From NCBI GenBank assembly GCA_020002185.1, contig CM034533.1, forward strand, positions 50,306,418 to 50,370,417: a DNA stretch of 64,000 bases, in the 5' to 3' direction. Every line of letters begins with the position of its first letter. Positions within the stretch are counted from its first letter, which is position 1. The notes beneath the pieces were generated by a model. The model made no database searches. It saw only the letters and a list, made by a program, of their open reading frames with translations, and had not been told where the DNA came from. The translations under genes were made by a program, and so were the position numbers. This DNA comes from Paraescarpia echinospica. Taxonomy: Eukaryota > Annelida > Polychaeta > Sabellida > Siboglinidae. This document shows, piece after piece, positions 37,328-49,929 of the stretch.

Positions 37328-37810
37328 GTAAGAAAAATACTTCTAATACTATTTTGGTTACTACACGTATTTCTTCTGCATATAAGTTGGAAAATGAAAA
37401 CAACACAAAGCCTATATGTGTAACTTTGGTGTTGATGTGTCAGACATGCCATGCATGATAATCTATGGACCCTATCGAAAACGTCTGATCTGTTCTACTG
37501 CTCTGGCCAGCGAATGGTGATAATGATGATGTTGGTGAAAGGATGTAATATATAAATTAACCTGTTTTTATTTGTTCAGCAGTTGGTACTAAATGTTTCA
37601 CGTGCAATGCAGGCTCTGAGACACAATGTCCTGGTTGTTTGGACAGTTAATACCCAAATGCCACCACGCTTATTGGAAAAAATCCTATTCCTACTACTCG
37701 TTTGGATGCTATAAGTATTATTTATTTATGTTATCAATGTAAGCAATTAACTAAATGAACTTGTTTTGCACTTTTTAAAGAAATGACAAATTTGATAATT
37801 GTTTTTTTAG

Positions 37811-37906
37811 CCTGTGCTGCTGAATGTACCGCGTGCACTGGAGGTACCAGTGCAGAGTGCTCTGCCTGCACGGCCGGATACTACCTAGATACCACGACGT
37901 GCACTG
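37811..37906 (+). CDS. Cys-rich module exon 63
   Basis: TAG acceptor, F1, first codon G|CC. T4A. Donor GTAAC. Relics B1, open P3. Copy of exon 47 at +9,702. Confidence 0.62.
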
Positions 37907-38199
37907 GTAACAAAAATATTTCAAATACTATATTGATTACTACACGTGTTTCTTCTGCATATAGGTTGGGAAATAAAAACAATAACACCAAGCGAGTATG
38001 TGTAACCTTAATGTTGAAGTGTCAGACTTGCAACCCTTGATAATCTGTCGACACTTGCTAAAACGTATTATCTGTTCTACGGCTACAGCCAACGATTGGT
38101 GATGATGACGATGATGGCGAAAGAAAATAGTGTACAAAGTAACCTATGTTCCAAGGTTCGAACAAAATGCCTGTATCTACACTAGTGTTTTTTTAACAG

Positions 38200-38292
38200 A
38201 TGCTACTGAATATTTCACGTGGAATGCAGGTACTAAGACACAATGTCTTGGCTGTAAATATAGATACTACCTAAATGCCACAATGTGCATTG
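38200..38292 (+). pseudogene. P3 relic, stop-free copy
   Basis: Copy of 28498-28590 at +9,702, frame open, donor dead. Confidence 0.65.
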
Positions 38293-38431
38293 AAAACAAG
38301 TCATACACCTATTACTCTTTTGGATGCTATAACTGTTATTTATTAATATTATTATCAATGGAAGCAATAAACTAAATGAACTTGTTTGGCACATTTTAAA
38401 GAAATTACAAACTCGATAATTGTTTTTTCAG

Positions 38432-38527
38432 CATGTGCTACTGAATGTACCGCGTGCACTGGAGGTACCAGTGCAGAGTGCTCCGCCTGCACGACCGGAT
38501 ACTACCTAGATACCACGATATGCACTG
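38432..38527 (+). CDS. Cys-rich module exon 64
   Basis: CAG acceptor, F3. A22T, T30I. Donor GTAAC. Relics B2 (GCATAATAA), P2. Confidence 0.62.
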
Positions 38528-39047
38528 GTAACAAAAATACTTATAATACTATTTTGGTTACTACACTTGTTTCTTCTGCATATAAGTTGGGAAATGAAAA
38601 CAACACAAAGCCTATATGTGTAACTTTGATGTTGATGTGTCCGACATGCCATGCATAATAATCTATGGAACCTATGGAAAACGACTGATCTGTTCTACTG
38701 CTCTTGCCAGCCAATGGTGATAATGGTGATGTTGGTGAAAGTATGTAATATATAAATTAGCCTGTTTTTGAAGATTTGAACCATATGTCAGTATCGAGAC
38801 TTGTTTATTCAGCAGGTGGTACTAAATATTTCATGTCCAATGCAGGCGCTATGACAAAATGTCCTGGCTGTTTGGACAAATAATACCCAAATGCCACAAC
38901 GCTTATTGGAAAAAATTCTATTCCTAATAATCTTGGATGCTATAAGTGTTAATTATTAATGTTATCATCAGTGTAAGAAATTAAGTAAATGAAATTGTTT
39001 TGTACTTTTTAAAGAAATGACAAATTCGATAATTGTTTTTTTTTCAG

Positions 39048-39143
39048 CATGTGCTACTGAATGTACCGCGTGCACTGGAGGTACCAGTGCAGAGTGCTCC
39101 GCCTGCACGGCTGGATACTACCTAGATACCATTACGTGCACTG
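39048..39143 (+). CDS. Cys-rich module exon 65
   Basis: CAG acceptor, F2. T29I. Donor GTAAC. Relics B2, P1 with an altered T tract (TTTTTTTCTTCAG). Confidence 0.62.
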
Positions 39144-39623
39144 GTAACAAAAATACTTCTAATACTATTTTTGTTTCTACACATTTTTCCTGTGCATATA
39201 GGTTGGGAAATGAAAACACAAAGCCTATATGTGTAACTTTGATGTTGAAGTGTCCGAAGTGCCATGCTTTATAATCAATGGACCCTATCGAAAACGACTG
39301 ATCTGTTCTACTGCTCTGGCCAGCGAATGGTGATAATGATGATGTTGGTGAAAGGATGTAATATATCAATTAGCCTGTTTTTTTTTCTTCAGCAGTTGGT
39401 ATTAAATGTTTCACGTGCAATGCAGGCGCTGAGACACAATGTCCTGGTTGTTTGGACAGTTAATACCCAAATGCCACAACGCTTATTGGAAAAAATCCTA
39501 TTCCTACTACTCGTTTGGATGCTATAAGTATTATTTATTTATGTTATCAATATAAGCAATTAACTAAATGAACTTGTTTTGCACTTTTTAAAGAAATGAC
39601 AAATTTGATAATTGTTTTTTTAG

Positions 39624-39719
39624 CATGTGCTGCTGAATGTACCGCGTGCACTGGAGGTACCAGTGCAGAGTGCTCTGCCTGCACGGCCGGATACTACCTA
39701 GATACCACGACGTGCACTG
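39624..39719 (+). CDS. Cys-rich module exon 66
   Basis: TAG acceptor, F1. T4A. Donor GTAAAA. Relics B1, P3 (stop codon 9). Copy of exon 50. Confidence 0.62.
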
Positions 39720-40244
39720 GTAAAAAAAATATTTCAAATACTATATTGATTACTACACGTGTTTCTTCTGCAAATAGGTTGGGAAATAAAAACAATGACA
39801 CCAAGCGAGTATGTGTAACCTTAATGTTGAAGTGTCAGACTTGCAACCCTTGATAATCTGTCGACACTTGCGAAAACGTATCATCTGTTCTACGGCTACA
39901 GCCAACGATTGGTGATGATGACGATGATGGCGAAAGAAAATAGTGTACAAAGTAACCTATTTTCCAAGGTTCGAACAAAATGCCTGTATCTACACTAGTG
40001 TTTTTTTAACAGAAGCTACTGAATATTTCACGTAGAATGCAGGTACTAAGACACAATGTCTTGGCTGTAAATTTAGATACTACCTAAATGCCACAATGTG
40101 CATTGAAAACAAATCATACACCTATTACTCTTTTGGATGCTATAACTGTTATTTATTAAAATTATCATCAATGGAAGCAATAAACTAAATGAACTTGTTT
40201 GGCATATTTTAAAGAAATTACAAACTCGATCATTGTTTTTTCAG

Positions 40245-40340
40245 CATGTGCTACTGAATGTACCTCTTGCACTGGAGGTACCAGTGCAGAGTGCTCCGCC
40301 TGCACGACCGGATACTACCTAGATACCACGACATGCACTG
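40245..40340 (+). CDS. Cys-rich module exon 67
   Basis: CAG acceptor, F3 (GATCATTG). A8S, A22T. Donor GTAAG. Relics B1, P3 (stop codon 6). Confidence 0.62.
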
Positions 40341-40866
40341 GTAAGAAAAATACTTCTAATACTATATTGATTACTACACGTGTTTCTTCTGCATATAGGT
40401 TGGGAAATAAAAACAATAACACCAAGCGAGTATGTGTAACCTTAATGTTGAAGTGTCAGACTTGCAACCCTTGATAATCTGTCGACATTTGCTAAAACGT
40501 ATTATCTGTTCTACGGCTACAGCCAACGATTGGTGATGATGACGATGATGGCGAAAGAAAATAGTGTACAAAGTAACCTATGTTCCAAGGTTCGAACAAA
40601 ATGCCTGTATCTACACTAGTGTTTTTTTAACAGATGCTACTGAATAGTTCACGTGGAATGCAGGTTCTAAGACACAATGTCTTGGCTGTAAATATAGATA
40701 CTACCTAAATGCCACAATGTGCATTGAAAACAAATCATACACCTATTACTCTTTTGGATGCTATAACTGTTATTTATTAATATTATTATCAATGGAAGCA
40801 ATAAACTAAATGAACTTGTTTGGCACATTTTAAAGAAATTACAAACTCGATAATTGTTTTTTTCAG

Positions 40867-40962
40867 CATGTGCTACTGAATGTACCGCGTGCACTGGAGG
40901 TACCAGTGCAGAGTGCTCCGCCTGCACGACCGGATACTACCTAGATACCACGACATGCACTG
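40867..40962 (+). CDS. Cys-rich module exon 68
   Basis: CAG acceptor, F3 with extra T. A22T. Donor GTAACAAAAG. Relics B2 (CPTC), P2. Copy of exon 42. Confidence 0.62.
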
Positions 40963-41481
40963 GTAACAAAAGTACTTCTAATACTATTTTGGTTACTACA
41001 CGTGTTTCTTCTGCATATAGGTTGGGAAATGAAAACAACACAAAGCCTATATGTGTAACTTTGATGTTGATGTGTCCGACATGCCATGCATGATAATCTA
41101 TGGAACCTATGGAAAACGACTGATCTGTTCTACTGCGCTTGCCAGCCAATGGTTATAATGACGATGTTGGTGAAAGTATGTAATATATAAATTAGCCTGT
41201 TTTTGAAGGTTTGAACCATATGTAAGTATCGAGACTTGTTTATTCAGCAGGTGGTACTAAATATTTCACGTCCAATGCAGGCGCTAAGACAAAATGTCCT
41301 GGCTGTTTGGACAAATAATACCCAAATGCCACAACGCTTATTGGAAAAAATTATATTCCTAATAATCTTGGATGCTGTAAGTGTTAATTATTAATGTTAT
41401 CATCACTGTAAGAAATTAAGTAAATGAAATTGTTTTGTACTTTTTAAAGAAATGACAAATTCGATAATTTTTTTTTTTCAG

Positions 41482-41577
41482 CATGTGCTACTGAATGTAC
41501 CGCGTGCACTGGAGGTACCACTGCAGAGTGCTCCGCCTGCACGGCTGGATACTACCTAGATACCACTACGTGCACTG
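41482..41577 (+). CDS. Cys-rich module exon 69
   Basis: CAG acceptor, F2 with a G-to-T change lengthening the T tract. S14T, unique. Donor GTAAAA. Relics B2 and a P1 with a 30 bp deletion, making this the shortest unit (546 bp). Confidence 0.62.
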
Positions 41578-41826
41578 GTAAAAAAAATACTTCTAATACT
41601 ATTTTGGTTTCTACACATTTTTCCTGTGCATATAGGTTGGGAAATGAAAACACAAAGCCTATATGTGTAACTTTGATGTTGAAGTGTCCGAAGTGCCATG
41701 CTTTATAATCAATGGACCCTATCGAAAACGACTGATCTGTTCTACTGCTCTGGCCAGCGAATGGTGATAATGATGATGTTGGTGAAAGGATGTAATATAT
41801 CAATTAGCCTGTTTTTATTTTTTCAG

Positions 41827-41892
41827 CAGGCGCTGAGACACAATGTCCTGGTTGTTTGGACAGTTAATACCCAAATGCCACAACGCTTATTG
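41827..41892 (+). pseudogene. P1 relic with 30 bp deletion
   Basis: The first 30 bp of P1 are missing and the acceptor joins GCGCTGAGAC directly. The lost piece is bounded by GCAG in normal P1 copies, so slippage between short direct repeats explains it. Confidence 0.7.
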
Positions 41893-42027
41893 GAAAAAAT
41901 CCTATTCCTACTACTCGTTTGGATGCTATAAGTATTATTTATTTATGTTATCAATATAAGCAATTAACTAAATGAACTTGTTTTGCACTTTTTAAAGAAA
42001 TGACAAATTTGATAATTGTTTTTTTAG

Positions 42028-42123
42028 CATGTGCTGCTGAATGTACCGCGTGCACTGGAGGTACCAGTGCAGAGTGCTCTGCCTGCACGGCCGGATACTA
42101 CCTAGATACCACGACGTGCACTG
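42028..42123 (+). CDS. Cys-rich module exon 70
   Basis: TAG acceptor, F1. T4A. Donor GTAAAA. Relics B1 (first stop changed TGA to TGG), P3 (stop codon 9). Confidence 0.62.
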
Positions 42124-42648
42124 GTAAAAAAAATATTTCAAATACTATATTGATTACTACACGTGTTTCTTGTGCATATAGGTTGGGAAATAAAAACAAT
42201 AACACCAAGCGAGTATGTGTAACCTTAATGTTGAAGTGTCAGACTTGCAACCCTTGGTAATCTGTCGACACTTGCGAAAACGTATCATCTGTTCTACGGC
42301 TACAGCCAACGATTGGTGATGATGACGATGATGGCGAAAGAAAATAGTGTACAAAGTAACCTATTTTCCAAGGTTCGAACAAAATGCCTGTATCTACACT
42401 AGTGTTTTTTGAACAGATGCTACTGAATATTTCACGTAGAATGCAGGTACTAAGACACAATGTCTTGGCTGTAAATTTAGATACTACCTAAATGCCACAA
42501 TGTGCATTGAAAACAAATCATACACCTATTACTCTTTTGGATGCTATAACTGTTATTTATTAAAATTATCATCAATGGAAGCAATAAACTAAATGAACTT
42601 GTTTGGCATATTTTAAAGAAATTACAAACTCGATAATTGTTTTTTCAG

Positions 42649-42744
42649 CATGTGCTACTGAATGTACCTCTTGCACTGGAGGTACCAGTGCAGAGTGCTC
42701 CGCCTGCACGACCGGATACTACCTAGATACCACGACATGCACTG
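42649..42744 (+). CDS. Cys-rich module exon 71
   Basis: CAG acceptor, F3. A8S, A22T. Donor GTAAG. The downstream intron starts as the B1 type and switches to B2 near 42815; P1 follows. Confidence 0.62.
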
Positions 42745-43229
42745 GTAAGAAAAATACTTCTAATACTATATTGATTACTACATGTGTTTCTTCTGCATAT
42801 AGGTTGGGAAATAAAAACAACACAAAGCCTATATGTGTAACTTTGGTGTTGATGTGTCAGACATGCCATGCATGATAATCTATGGTCCCTATCGAAAACG
42901 ACTGATCTGTTCTAATGCTCTGGACAGCGAATGGTGATAATGATGATGTTGGTGAAAGGATGTAATATATAAATTAGCCTGTTTTTATTTTTTCAGCAGT
43001 TGGTACTAAATGTTTCACGTGCAATGCAGGCGCTAAGACACAATGTCCTGGTTGTTTGGACAGTTAATACCCAAATGCCACAACGCTTGTTGGAAAAAAT
43101 CCTATTCCTACTACTCGTTTGGAAGCTATAAGTATTATTTATTTATGTTATCAATGTAAGAAATTAAGTAAATGAAATTGTTTTGTACTTTTTAAAGAAA
43201 TGACAAATTCGATAATTGTTTTTTTTCAG

Positions 43230-43325
43230 CATGTGCTACTGAATGTACCGCGTGCACTGGAGGTACCAGTGCAGAGTGCTCCGCCTGCACGGCTGGATAC
43301 TACCTAGATACCATGACGTGCACTG
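43230..43325 (+). CDS. Cys-rich module exon 72
   Basis: CAG acceptor, F2, which here follows a P1 relic rather than P2. T29M. Donor GTAAC. Relics B2, P1. Confidence 0.62.
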
Positions 43326-43808
43326 GTAACAAAAATACTTCTAATACTATATTGATTACTACACGTGTTACTTCTGCATATAGGTTGGGAAATGAAAACA
43401 ACACAAAGCCTATATGTGTAACTTTGATGTTGATGTGTCAGACATGCCATGCATGATAATCTATGGACCCTATCGAAAACGACTGATCTGTTCTACTGCT
43501 CTGGCCAGCGAATGGTGATAATGATGATGTTGGTGAAAGGATGTAATATATCAATTAGCCTGTTTTTATTTTTTCAGCAGTTGGTACTAAATGTTTCACG
43601 TGCAATGCAGGCGCTAAGACACAATGTCCTGGTTGTTTGGACAGTTAATACCCAAATGCCACAACGCTTGTTGGAAAAAATCCTATTCCTAATACTCGTT
43701 TGGATGCTATAAGTATTATTTATTTATGTTATCAATGTAAGCAATTAACTAAATGAACTTGTTTTGCACTTTTTAAAGAAATGACAAATTTTACAATTGT
43801 TTTTTTAG

Positions 43809-43904
43809 CATGTGCTACTGAATGTACCGCGTGCACTGGAGGTACCAGTGCAGAGTGCTCTGCCTGCTCTGCCGGATACTACCTAGATACCACGACGTGC
43901 ACTG
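43809..43904 (+). CDS. Cys-rich module exon 73
   Basis: TAG acceptor, F1. T21S, coded TGC TCT. Donor GTAAC. Relics B2, P2. Confidence 0.62.
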
Positions 43905-44424
43905 GTAACAAAAATACTTCTAATACTATATTGATTACTACACGTGTTTCTTCTGCATATAGGTTGGGAAATGAAAACAACACAAAACCTATATGTGTAA
44001 CTTTGATGTTGATGTGTCAGACATGCCATGCATGATAATCTATGGAACCTATGGAAAACGACTGATCTGTTCTACTGCTCTGGCCAGCCAATGGTGATAA
44101 TTATGATGTTGGTGAAAGGATGTAATATATAAATTAGCCTGTTTTTGAAGGTTTGAACCATATGTCAGTATCGAGACTTGTTTATTCAGCAGGTGGTACT
44201 ATATATTTCACGTCCAATGCAGGCGCTAAGACAAAATGTCCTGGCTGTTTGGACAAATAATACCCAAATGCCACAACGCTTATTGGAAAAAATTATATTC
44301 CTAATAATCTTGGATGCTATAAGTGTTAATTATTAATGTTATCATCAGTGTAAGAAATTAAGTAAATGAAATTGTTTTGTACTTTTTAAAGAAATGACAA
44401 ATTCGATAATTGTTTTTTTTTCAG

Positions 44425-44520
44425 CATGTGCTACTGAATGTACCGCGTGCACTGGAGGTACCAGTGCAGAGTGCTCTGCCTGCACGGCCGGATACTACCT
44501 AGATACCACGACGTGCACTG
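44425..44520 (+). CDS. Cys-rich module exon 74
   Basis: CAG acceptor, F2 flank joined to an exon-1-like body. As module 1. Donor GTAAC. Relics B1, P3 (stop codon 9). Confidence 0.62.
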
Positions 44521-45045
44521 GTAACAAAAATACTTCAAATACTATATTGATTACTACACGTGTTTCTTCTGCATATAGGTTGGGAAATAAAAACAATAAC
44601 ACCAAGCGAGTATGTGTAACCTTAATGTTGAAGTGTCAGACTTGCAACCCTTGATAATCTGTCGACACTTGCGAAAACGTATCATCTGTTCTACGGCTAC
44701 AGCCAACGATTGGTGATGATGACGATGATGGCGAAAGAAAATAGTGTACAAAGTAACCTATTTTCCAAGGTTCGAACAAAATGCCTGTATCTAAACTAGT
44801 GTTTTTTAACAGATGCTACTGAATATTTCACGTAGAATGCAGGTACTAAGACACAATGTCTTGGCTGTAAATATATATACTACCTAAATGCAACAATATG
44901 CATTGAAAACAAATCATACACCTATTACTCTTTTGGATGCTATAACTGTTATTTATTAATATTATCATCAATGGAAGCAATAAACTAAATGAACTTGTTT
45001 GGCACATTTTAAAGAAATTACAAACTCGATAATTGTTTTTTTCAG

Positions 45046-45141
45046 CATGTGCTACTGAATGTACCTCTTGCACTGGAGGTACCAGTGAAGAGTGCTCCGC
45101 CTGCACGACCGGATACTACCTAGATACCACGATATGCACTG
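45046..45141 (+). CDS. Cys-rich module exon 75
   Basis: CAG acceptor, F3 with extra T. A8S, A15E (unique), A22T, T30I: one of the most diverged copies, yet all cysteines remain. Donor GTAAG. Relics B2, P1. Confidence 0.62.
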
Positions 45142-45624
45142 GTAAGAAAAATACTTCTAATACTATTTTGGTTACTACACGTATTTCTTCTGCAAATAGG
45201 TTGGGAAATGAAAACAACACAAAGCCTATATGTGTAACTTTGGTGTTGATGTGTCAGACATGCCATGCATGATAATCAATGGTCCCTATCGAAAACGACT
45301 GATCTGTTCTACTGCTCTGGCCAGCGAATGGTGATAATGATGATGTTGGTGAAAGGATGTAATATATAAATTAGCCTGTTTTTATTTTTTCAGCAGTTGG
45401 TACTAAATGTTTCACGTGCAATGCAGGCGCTGAGACACAATGTCCTGGTTGTTTGGACATTTAATACCCAAATGCCACAACGCTTATTGGAAATAATCCT
45501 ATTCCTACTACTCGTTTGGATGCTATAAGTATTATATATTTATGTTATCAATGGAAGCAATAAACTAAATGAACTTGTTTGGCACATTTTAAAGAAATTA
45601 CAAACTCGATAATTGTTTTTTCAG

Positions 45625-45720
45625 CATGTGCTACTGAATGTACCGCGTGCACTGGAGGTACCAGTGCAGAGTGCTCTGCCTGCTCGGCCGGATACTACCT
45701 AGATACCACGACGTGCACTG
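45625..45720 (+). CDS. Cys-rich module exon 76
   Basis: CAG acceptor, F3, which here follows a P1 relic. T21S. Donor GTAAC. Relics B2, P2. Confidence 0.62.
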
Positions 45721-46240
45721 GTAACAAAAATACTTCTAATACTATATTGATTACTACACGTGTTTCTTCTGCATATAGGTTGGGAAATGAAAACAACACA
45801 AAGCCTATATGTGTAAATTTGATGTTGATGTGTCAGACATGCCATGCATGATAATCTATGGAACCTATGGAAAACGACTGATCTGTTCAACTGCTCTGGC
45901 CAGCCAATGGTGATAATGATGATGTTGGTGAAAGGATGTAATATATAAATTAGCCTGTTTTTGAAGGTTTGAACCATATGTCCGTATCGAGACTTGTTTA
46001 TTCAGCAGGTGGTACTAAATATTTCACGTCCAATGCAGGCGCTAAGACAAAATGTCCTGGCTGTTTGGACAAATAATACCCAAATGCCACAACGCTAATT
46101 GGAAAAAAATTTATTCCTAATAATCTTTGATGCTATCAGTGTTAATTGTTAATGTTATCATCAGTGTAAGAAATTAAGTAAATGAAATTGTTTTGTACTT
46201 TTTAAAGAAATGACAAATTCGATAATTGTTTTTTTTTCAG

Positions 46241-46336
46241 CATGTGCTACTGAATGTACCGCGTGCACTGGAGGTACCAGTGCAGAGTGCTCCGCCTGCA
46301 CGGCTGGATACTACCTAGATACCATTACGTGCACTG
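46241..46336 (+). CDS. Cys-rich module exon 77
   Basis: CAG acceptor, F2. T29I. Donor GTAAC. Relics B2, P1. Confidence 0.62.
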
Positions 46337-46818
46337 GTAACAAAAATACTTCTAATACTATTTTGGTTTCTACACATTTTTCCTGTGCATATAGATTGGG
46401 AAATAAAAACACAAAGCCTATATGTGTAACTTTGATGTTGAAGTGTCCGAAGTGCCATGCTTTATAATCAATGGACCCTATCGAAAACGACTGATCTGTT
46501 CTACTGCTCTGGCCAGTGAATGGTGATAATGATGATGTTGGTGAAAGGATGTAATATATCAATTAGCCTGTTTTTATTTTTTCAGCAGTTGGTACTAAAT
46601 GTTTCACGTGCAATGCAGGCGCTAAGACACAATGTCCTGGTTGTTTGGACAGTTAATACCCAAATGCCACAACGCTTGTTGGAAAAAATCCTATTCCTAC
46701 TACTCGTTTGGAAGCTATAAGTATTATTTATTTATGTTATCAATGTAAGAAATTAAGTAAATGAAATTGTTTTGTACTTTTTAAAGAAATGACAAATTCG
46801 ATAATTGTTTTTTTTCAG

Positions 46819-46914
46819 CATGTGCTACTGAATGTACCGCGTGCACTGGAGGTACCAGTGCAGAGTGCTCCGCCTGCACGGCTGGATACTACCTAGATAC
46901 CATGACGTGCACTG
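46819..46914 (+). CDS. Cys-rich module exon 78
   Basis: CAG acceptor, F2 after a P1 relic. T29M, shared only with exon 72. Donor GTAAC. Relics B2, P1. Confidence 0.62.
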
Positions 46915-47397
46915 GTAACAAAAATACTTCTAATACTATATTGATTACTACACGTGTTACTTCTGCATATAGGTTGGGAAATGAAAACAACACAAAGCCT
47001 ATATGTGTAACTTTGATGTTGATGTGTCAGACATGTCATGCATGATAATCTATGGACCCTATCGAAAACGACTGATCTGTTCTACTGCTCTGGCCAGCGA
47101 ATGGTGATAATGATGATGTTGGTGAAAGGATGTAATATATCAATTAGCCTGGTTTTTTTTTTTCAGCAGTTGGTACTAAATGTTTCACGTGCAATGCAGG
47201 CGCTAAGACACAATGTCCTGGTTGTTTGGACAGTTAATACCCAAATGCCACAACGCTTGTTGGAAAAAATCCTATTCCTAATACTCGTTTGGATGCTATA
47301 AGTATTATTTATTTATGTTATCAATGTAAGCAATTAACTAAATGAACTTGTTTTGCACTTTTTAAAGAAATGACAAATTTTACAATTGTTTTTTTAG

Positions 47398-47493
47398 CAT
47401 GTGCTACTGAATGTACCGCGTGCACTGGAGGTACCAGTGCAGAGTGCTCTGCCTGCTCTGCCGGATACTACCTAGATACCACGACGTGCACTG
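47398..47493 (+). CDS. Cys-rich module exon 79
   Basis: TAG acceptor, F1. T21S (TCT). Donor GTAAC. Relics B2, P2. Copy of exon 73 at +3,589. Confidence 0.62.
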
Positions 47494-48013
47494 GTAACAA
47501 AAATACTTCTAATACTATATTGATTACTACACGTGTTTCTTCTGCATATAGGTTGGGAAATGAAAACAACACAAAGCCTATATGTGTAACTTTGATGTTG
47601 ATGTGTCAGACATGCCATGCATGATAATCTATGGAACCTATGGAAAACGACTGATCTGTTCTACTGCTCTGGCCAGCCAATGGTGATAATTATGATGTTG
47701 GTGAAAGGATGTAATATATAAATTAGCCTGTTTTTGAAGGTTTGAACCATATGTCAGTATCGAGACTTGTTTATTCAGCAGGTGGTACTATATATTTCAC
47801 GTCCAATGCAGGCGCTAAGACAAAATGTCCTGGCTGTTTGGACAAATAATACCCAAATGCCACAACGCTTATTGGAAAAAATTATATTCCTAATAATCTT
47901 GGATGCTATAAGTGTTAATTATTAATGTTATCATCAGTGTAAGAAATTAAGTAAATGAAATTGTTTTGTACTTTTTAAAGAAATGACAAATTCGATAATT
48001 GTTTTTTTTTCAG

Positions 48014-48109
48014 CATGTGCTACTGAATGTACCGCGTGCACTGGAGGTACCAGTGCAGAGTGCTCTGCCTGCACGGCCGGATACTACCTAGATACCACGA
48101 CGTGCACTG
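48014..48109 (+). CDS. Cys-rich module exon 80
   Basis: CAG acceptor, F2. As module 1. Donor GTAAC. Relics B1, P3 (stop codon 6). Copy of exon 74 up to the P3 relic, where they diverge. Confidence 0.62.
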
Positions 48110-48633
48110 GTAACAAAAATACTTCAAATACTATATTGATTACTACACGTGTTTCTTCTGCATATAGGTTGGGAAATAAAAACAATAACACCAAGCGAGT
48201 ATGTGTAACCTTAATGTTGAAGTGTCAGACTTGCAACCCTTGATAATCTGTCGACACTTGCGAAAACGTATCATCTGTTCTACGGCTACAGCCAACGATT
48301 GGTGATGATGACGATGATGGCGAAAGAAAATAGTGTACAAAGTAACCTATTTTCCAAGGTTCGAACAAAATGCCTGTATCTACACTAGTGTTTTTTAACA
48401 GATGCTACTGAATAGTTCACGTGGAATGCAGGTACTAAGACACAATGTCTTGGCTGTAAAAGTAGATACTACCTAAATGCCACAATGTGCATTGAAAACA
48501 AATCATACACCTATTACTCTTTTGGATGCTATAACTGTTATTTATTAATATTATCATCAATGGAAGCAATAAAATAAATGAACTTGTTTGGCACATTTTA
48601 AAGAAATTACAAACTCGATAATTGTTTTTTCAG

Positions 48634-48729
48634 CATGTGCTACTGAATGTACCTCTTGCACTGGAGGTACCAGTGCAGAGTGCTCCGCCTGCACGACCGG
48701 ATACTACCTAGATACCACGACATGCACTG
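48634..48729 (+). CDS. Cys-rich module exon 81
   Basis: CAG acceptor, F3. A8S, A22T. Donor GTAAG. AAGTTGGAAAATG marker links it to exons 46, 56 and 62. Relics B2, P1; the P1 has the AATGATTC change also seen after exon 59. Confidence 0.62.
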
Positions 48730-49212
48730 GTAAGAAAAATACTTCTAATACTATTTTGGTTACTACACGTATTTCTTCTGCATATAAGTTGGAAAATGAA
48801 AACAACACAAAGCCTATATGTGTAACTTTGGTGTTGATGTGTCAGACATGCCATGCATGATAATCTATGGACCCTATCGAAAACGACTGATCTGTTCTAC
48901 TACTCTGGCCAGCGAATGGTGATAATGATGATGTTGGTGAAAGGATGTAATATATCAATTAGCCTGTTTTTATTTTTTCAGCAGTTGGTATTAAATGATT
49001 CACGTGCAATGCAGGCGCTGAGACACAATGTCCTGGTTGTTTGGACAGTTAATACCCAAATGCCACAACGCTTATTGGAAAAAATCCTATTCCTACTACT
49101 CGTTTGGATGCTATAAGTATTATTTATTTATGTTATCAATATAAGCAATTAACTAAATGAACTTGTTTTGCACTTTTTAAAGAAATGACAAATTTGATAA
49201 TTGTTTTTTTAG

Positions 49213-49308
49213 CATGTGCTGCTGAATGTACCGCGTGCACTGGAGGTACCAGTGCAGAGTGTTCTGCCTGCACGGCCGGATACTACCTAGATACCACGAC
49301 GTGCACTG
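49213..49308 (+). CDS. Cys-rich module exon 82
   Basis: TAG acceptor, F1. T4A. Donor GTAAAA. Relics B1, P3 (stop codon 9). Confidence 0.62.
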
Positions 49309-49833
49309 GTAAAAAAAATATTTCAAATACTATATTGATTACTACACGTGTTTCTTCTGCATATAGGTTGGGAAATAAAAACAATGACACCAAACGAGTA
49401 TGTGTAACCTTAATGTTGAAGTGTCAGACTTGCAACCCTTGATAATCTGTCGACACTTGCGAAAACGTATCATCTGTTCTACGGCTACAGCCAACGATTG
49501 GTGATGATGACGATGATGGCGAAAGAAAATAGTGTACAAAGTAACCTATTTTCCAAGGTTCGAACAAAATGCCTGTATCTACACTAGTGTTTTTTTAACA
49601 GATGCTACTGAATATTTCACGTAGAATGCAGGTACTAAGACACAATGTCTTGGCTGTAAATTTAGATACTACCTAAATGCCACAATGTGCATTGAAAACA
49701 AATCATACACCTATTACTCTTTTGGATGCTATAACTGTTATTTATTAAAATTATCATCAATGGAAGCAATAAACTAAATGAACTTGTTTGGCATATTTTA
49801 AAGAAATTACAAACTCGATCATTGTTTTTTCAG

Positions 49834-49929
49834 CATGTGCTACTGAATGTACCTCTTGCACTGGAGGTACCAGTGCAGAGTGCTCCGCCTGCACGACCGG
49901 ATACTACCTAGATACCACGACATGCACTG
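49834..49929 (+). CDS. Cys-rich module exon 83
   Basis: CAG acceptor, F3 (GATCATTG). A8S, A22T. Donor GTAAG. Relics B1, and a stop-free P3 in which Cys20 has become Tyr. Confidence 0.62.

Larger units (their letters stand above)
25096..41150 (+). repeat. Nested 3,634 / 6,068 / 9,702 bp higher-order block
   Basis: Exon starts from 25096 to 30543 recur at exactly +6,068. Those from 32356 to 35990 recur at +3,634, and those from 26288 to 31164 recur at +9,702 or +9,703. The offsets add up (6,068 + 3,634 = 9,702). Shared private marks are AAGTTGGAAAATG, GTGTTAAAC, the open P3 and GCATAATAA. Confidence 0.88.
43000..48390 (+). repeat. 3,589 bp block in tandem
   Basis: About 1.8 kb at 43000-44800 recurs at 46590-48390 with shared rare changes: T29M exon, GTGTTACTTCTGC, CCTAATACTCG, GATAATTATGATG and TACTATATATTTC. 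The copies diverge at the P3 relic (stop codon 9 in the first, codon 6 in the second). Confidence 0.85.
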
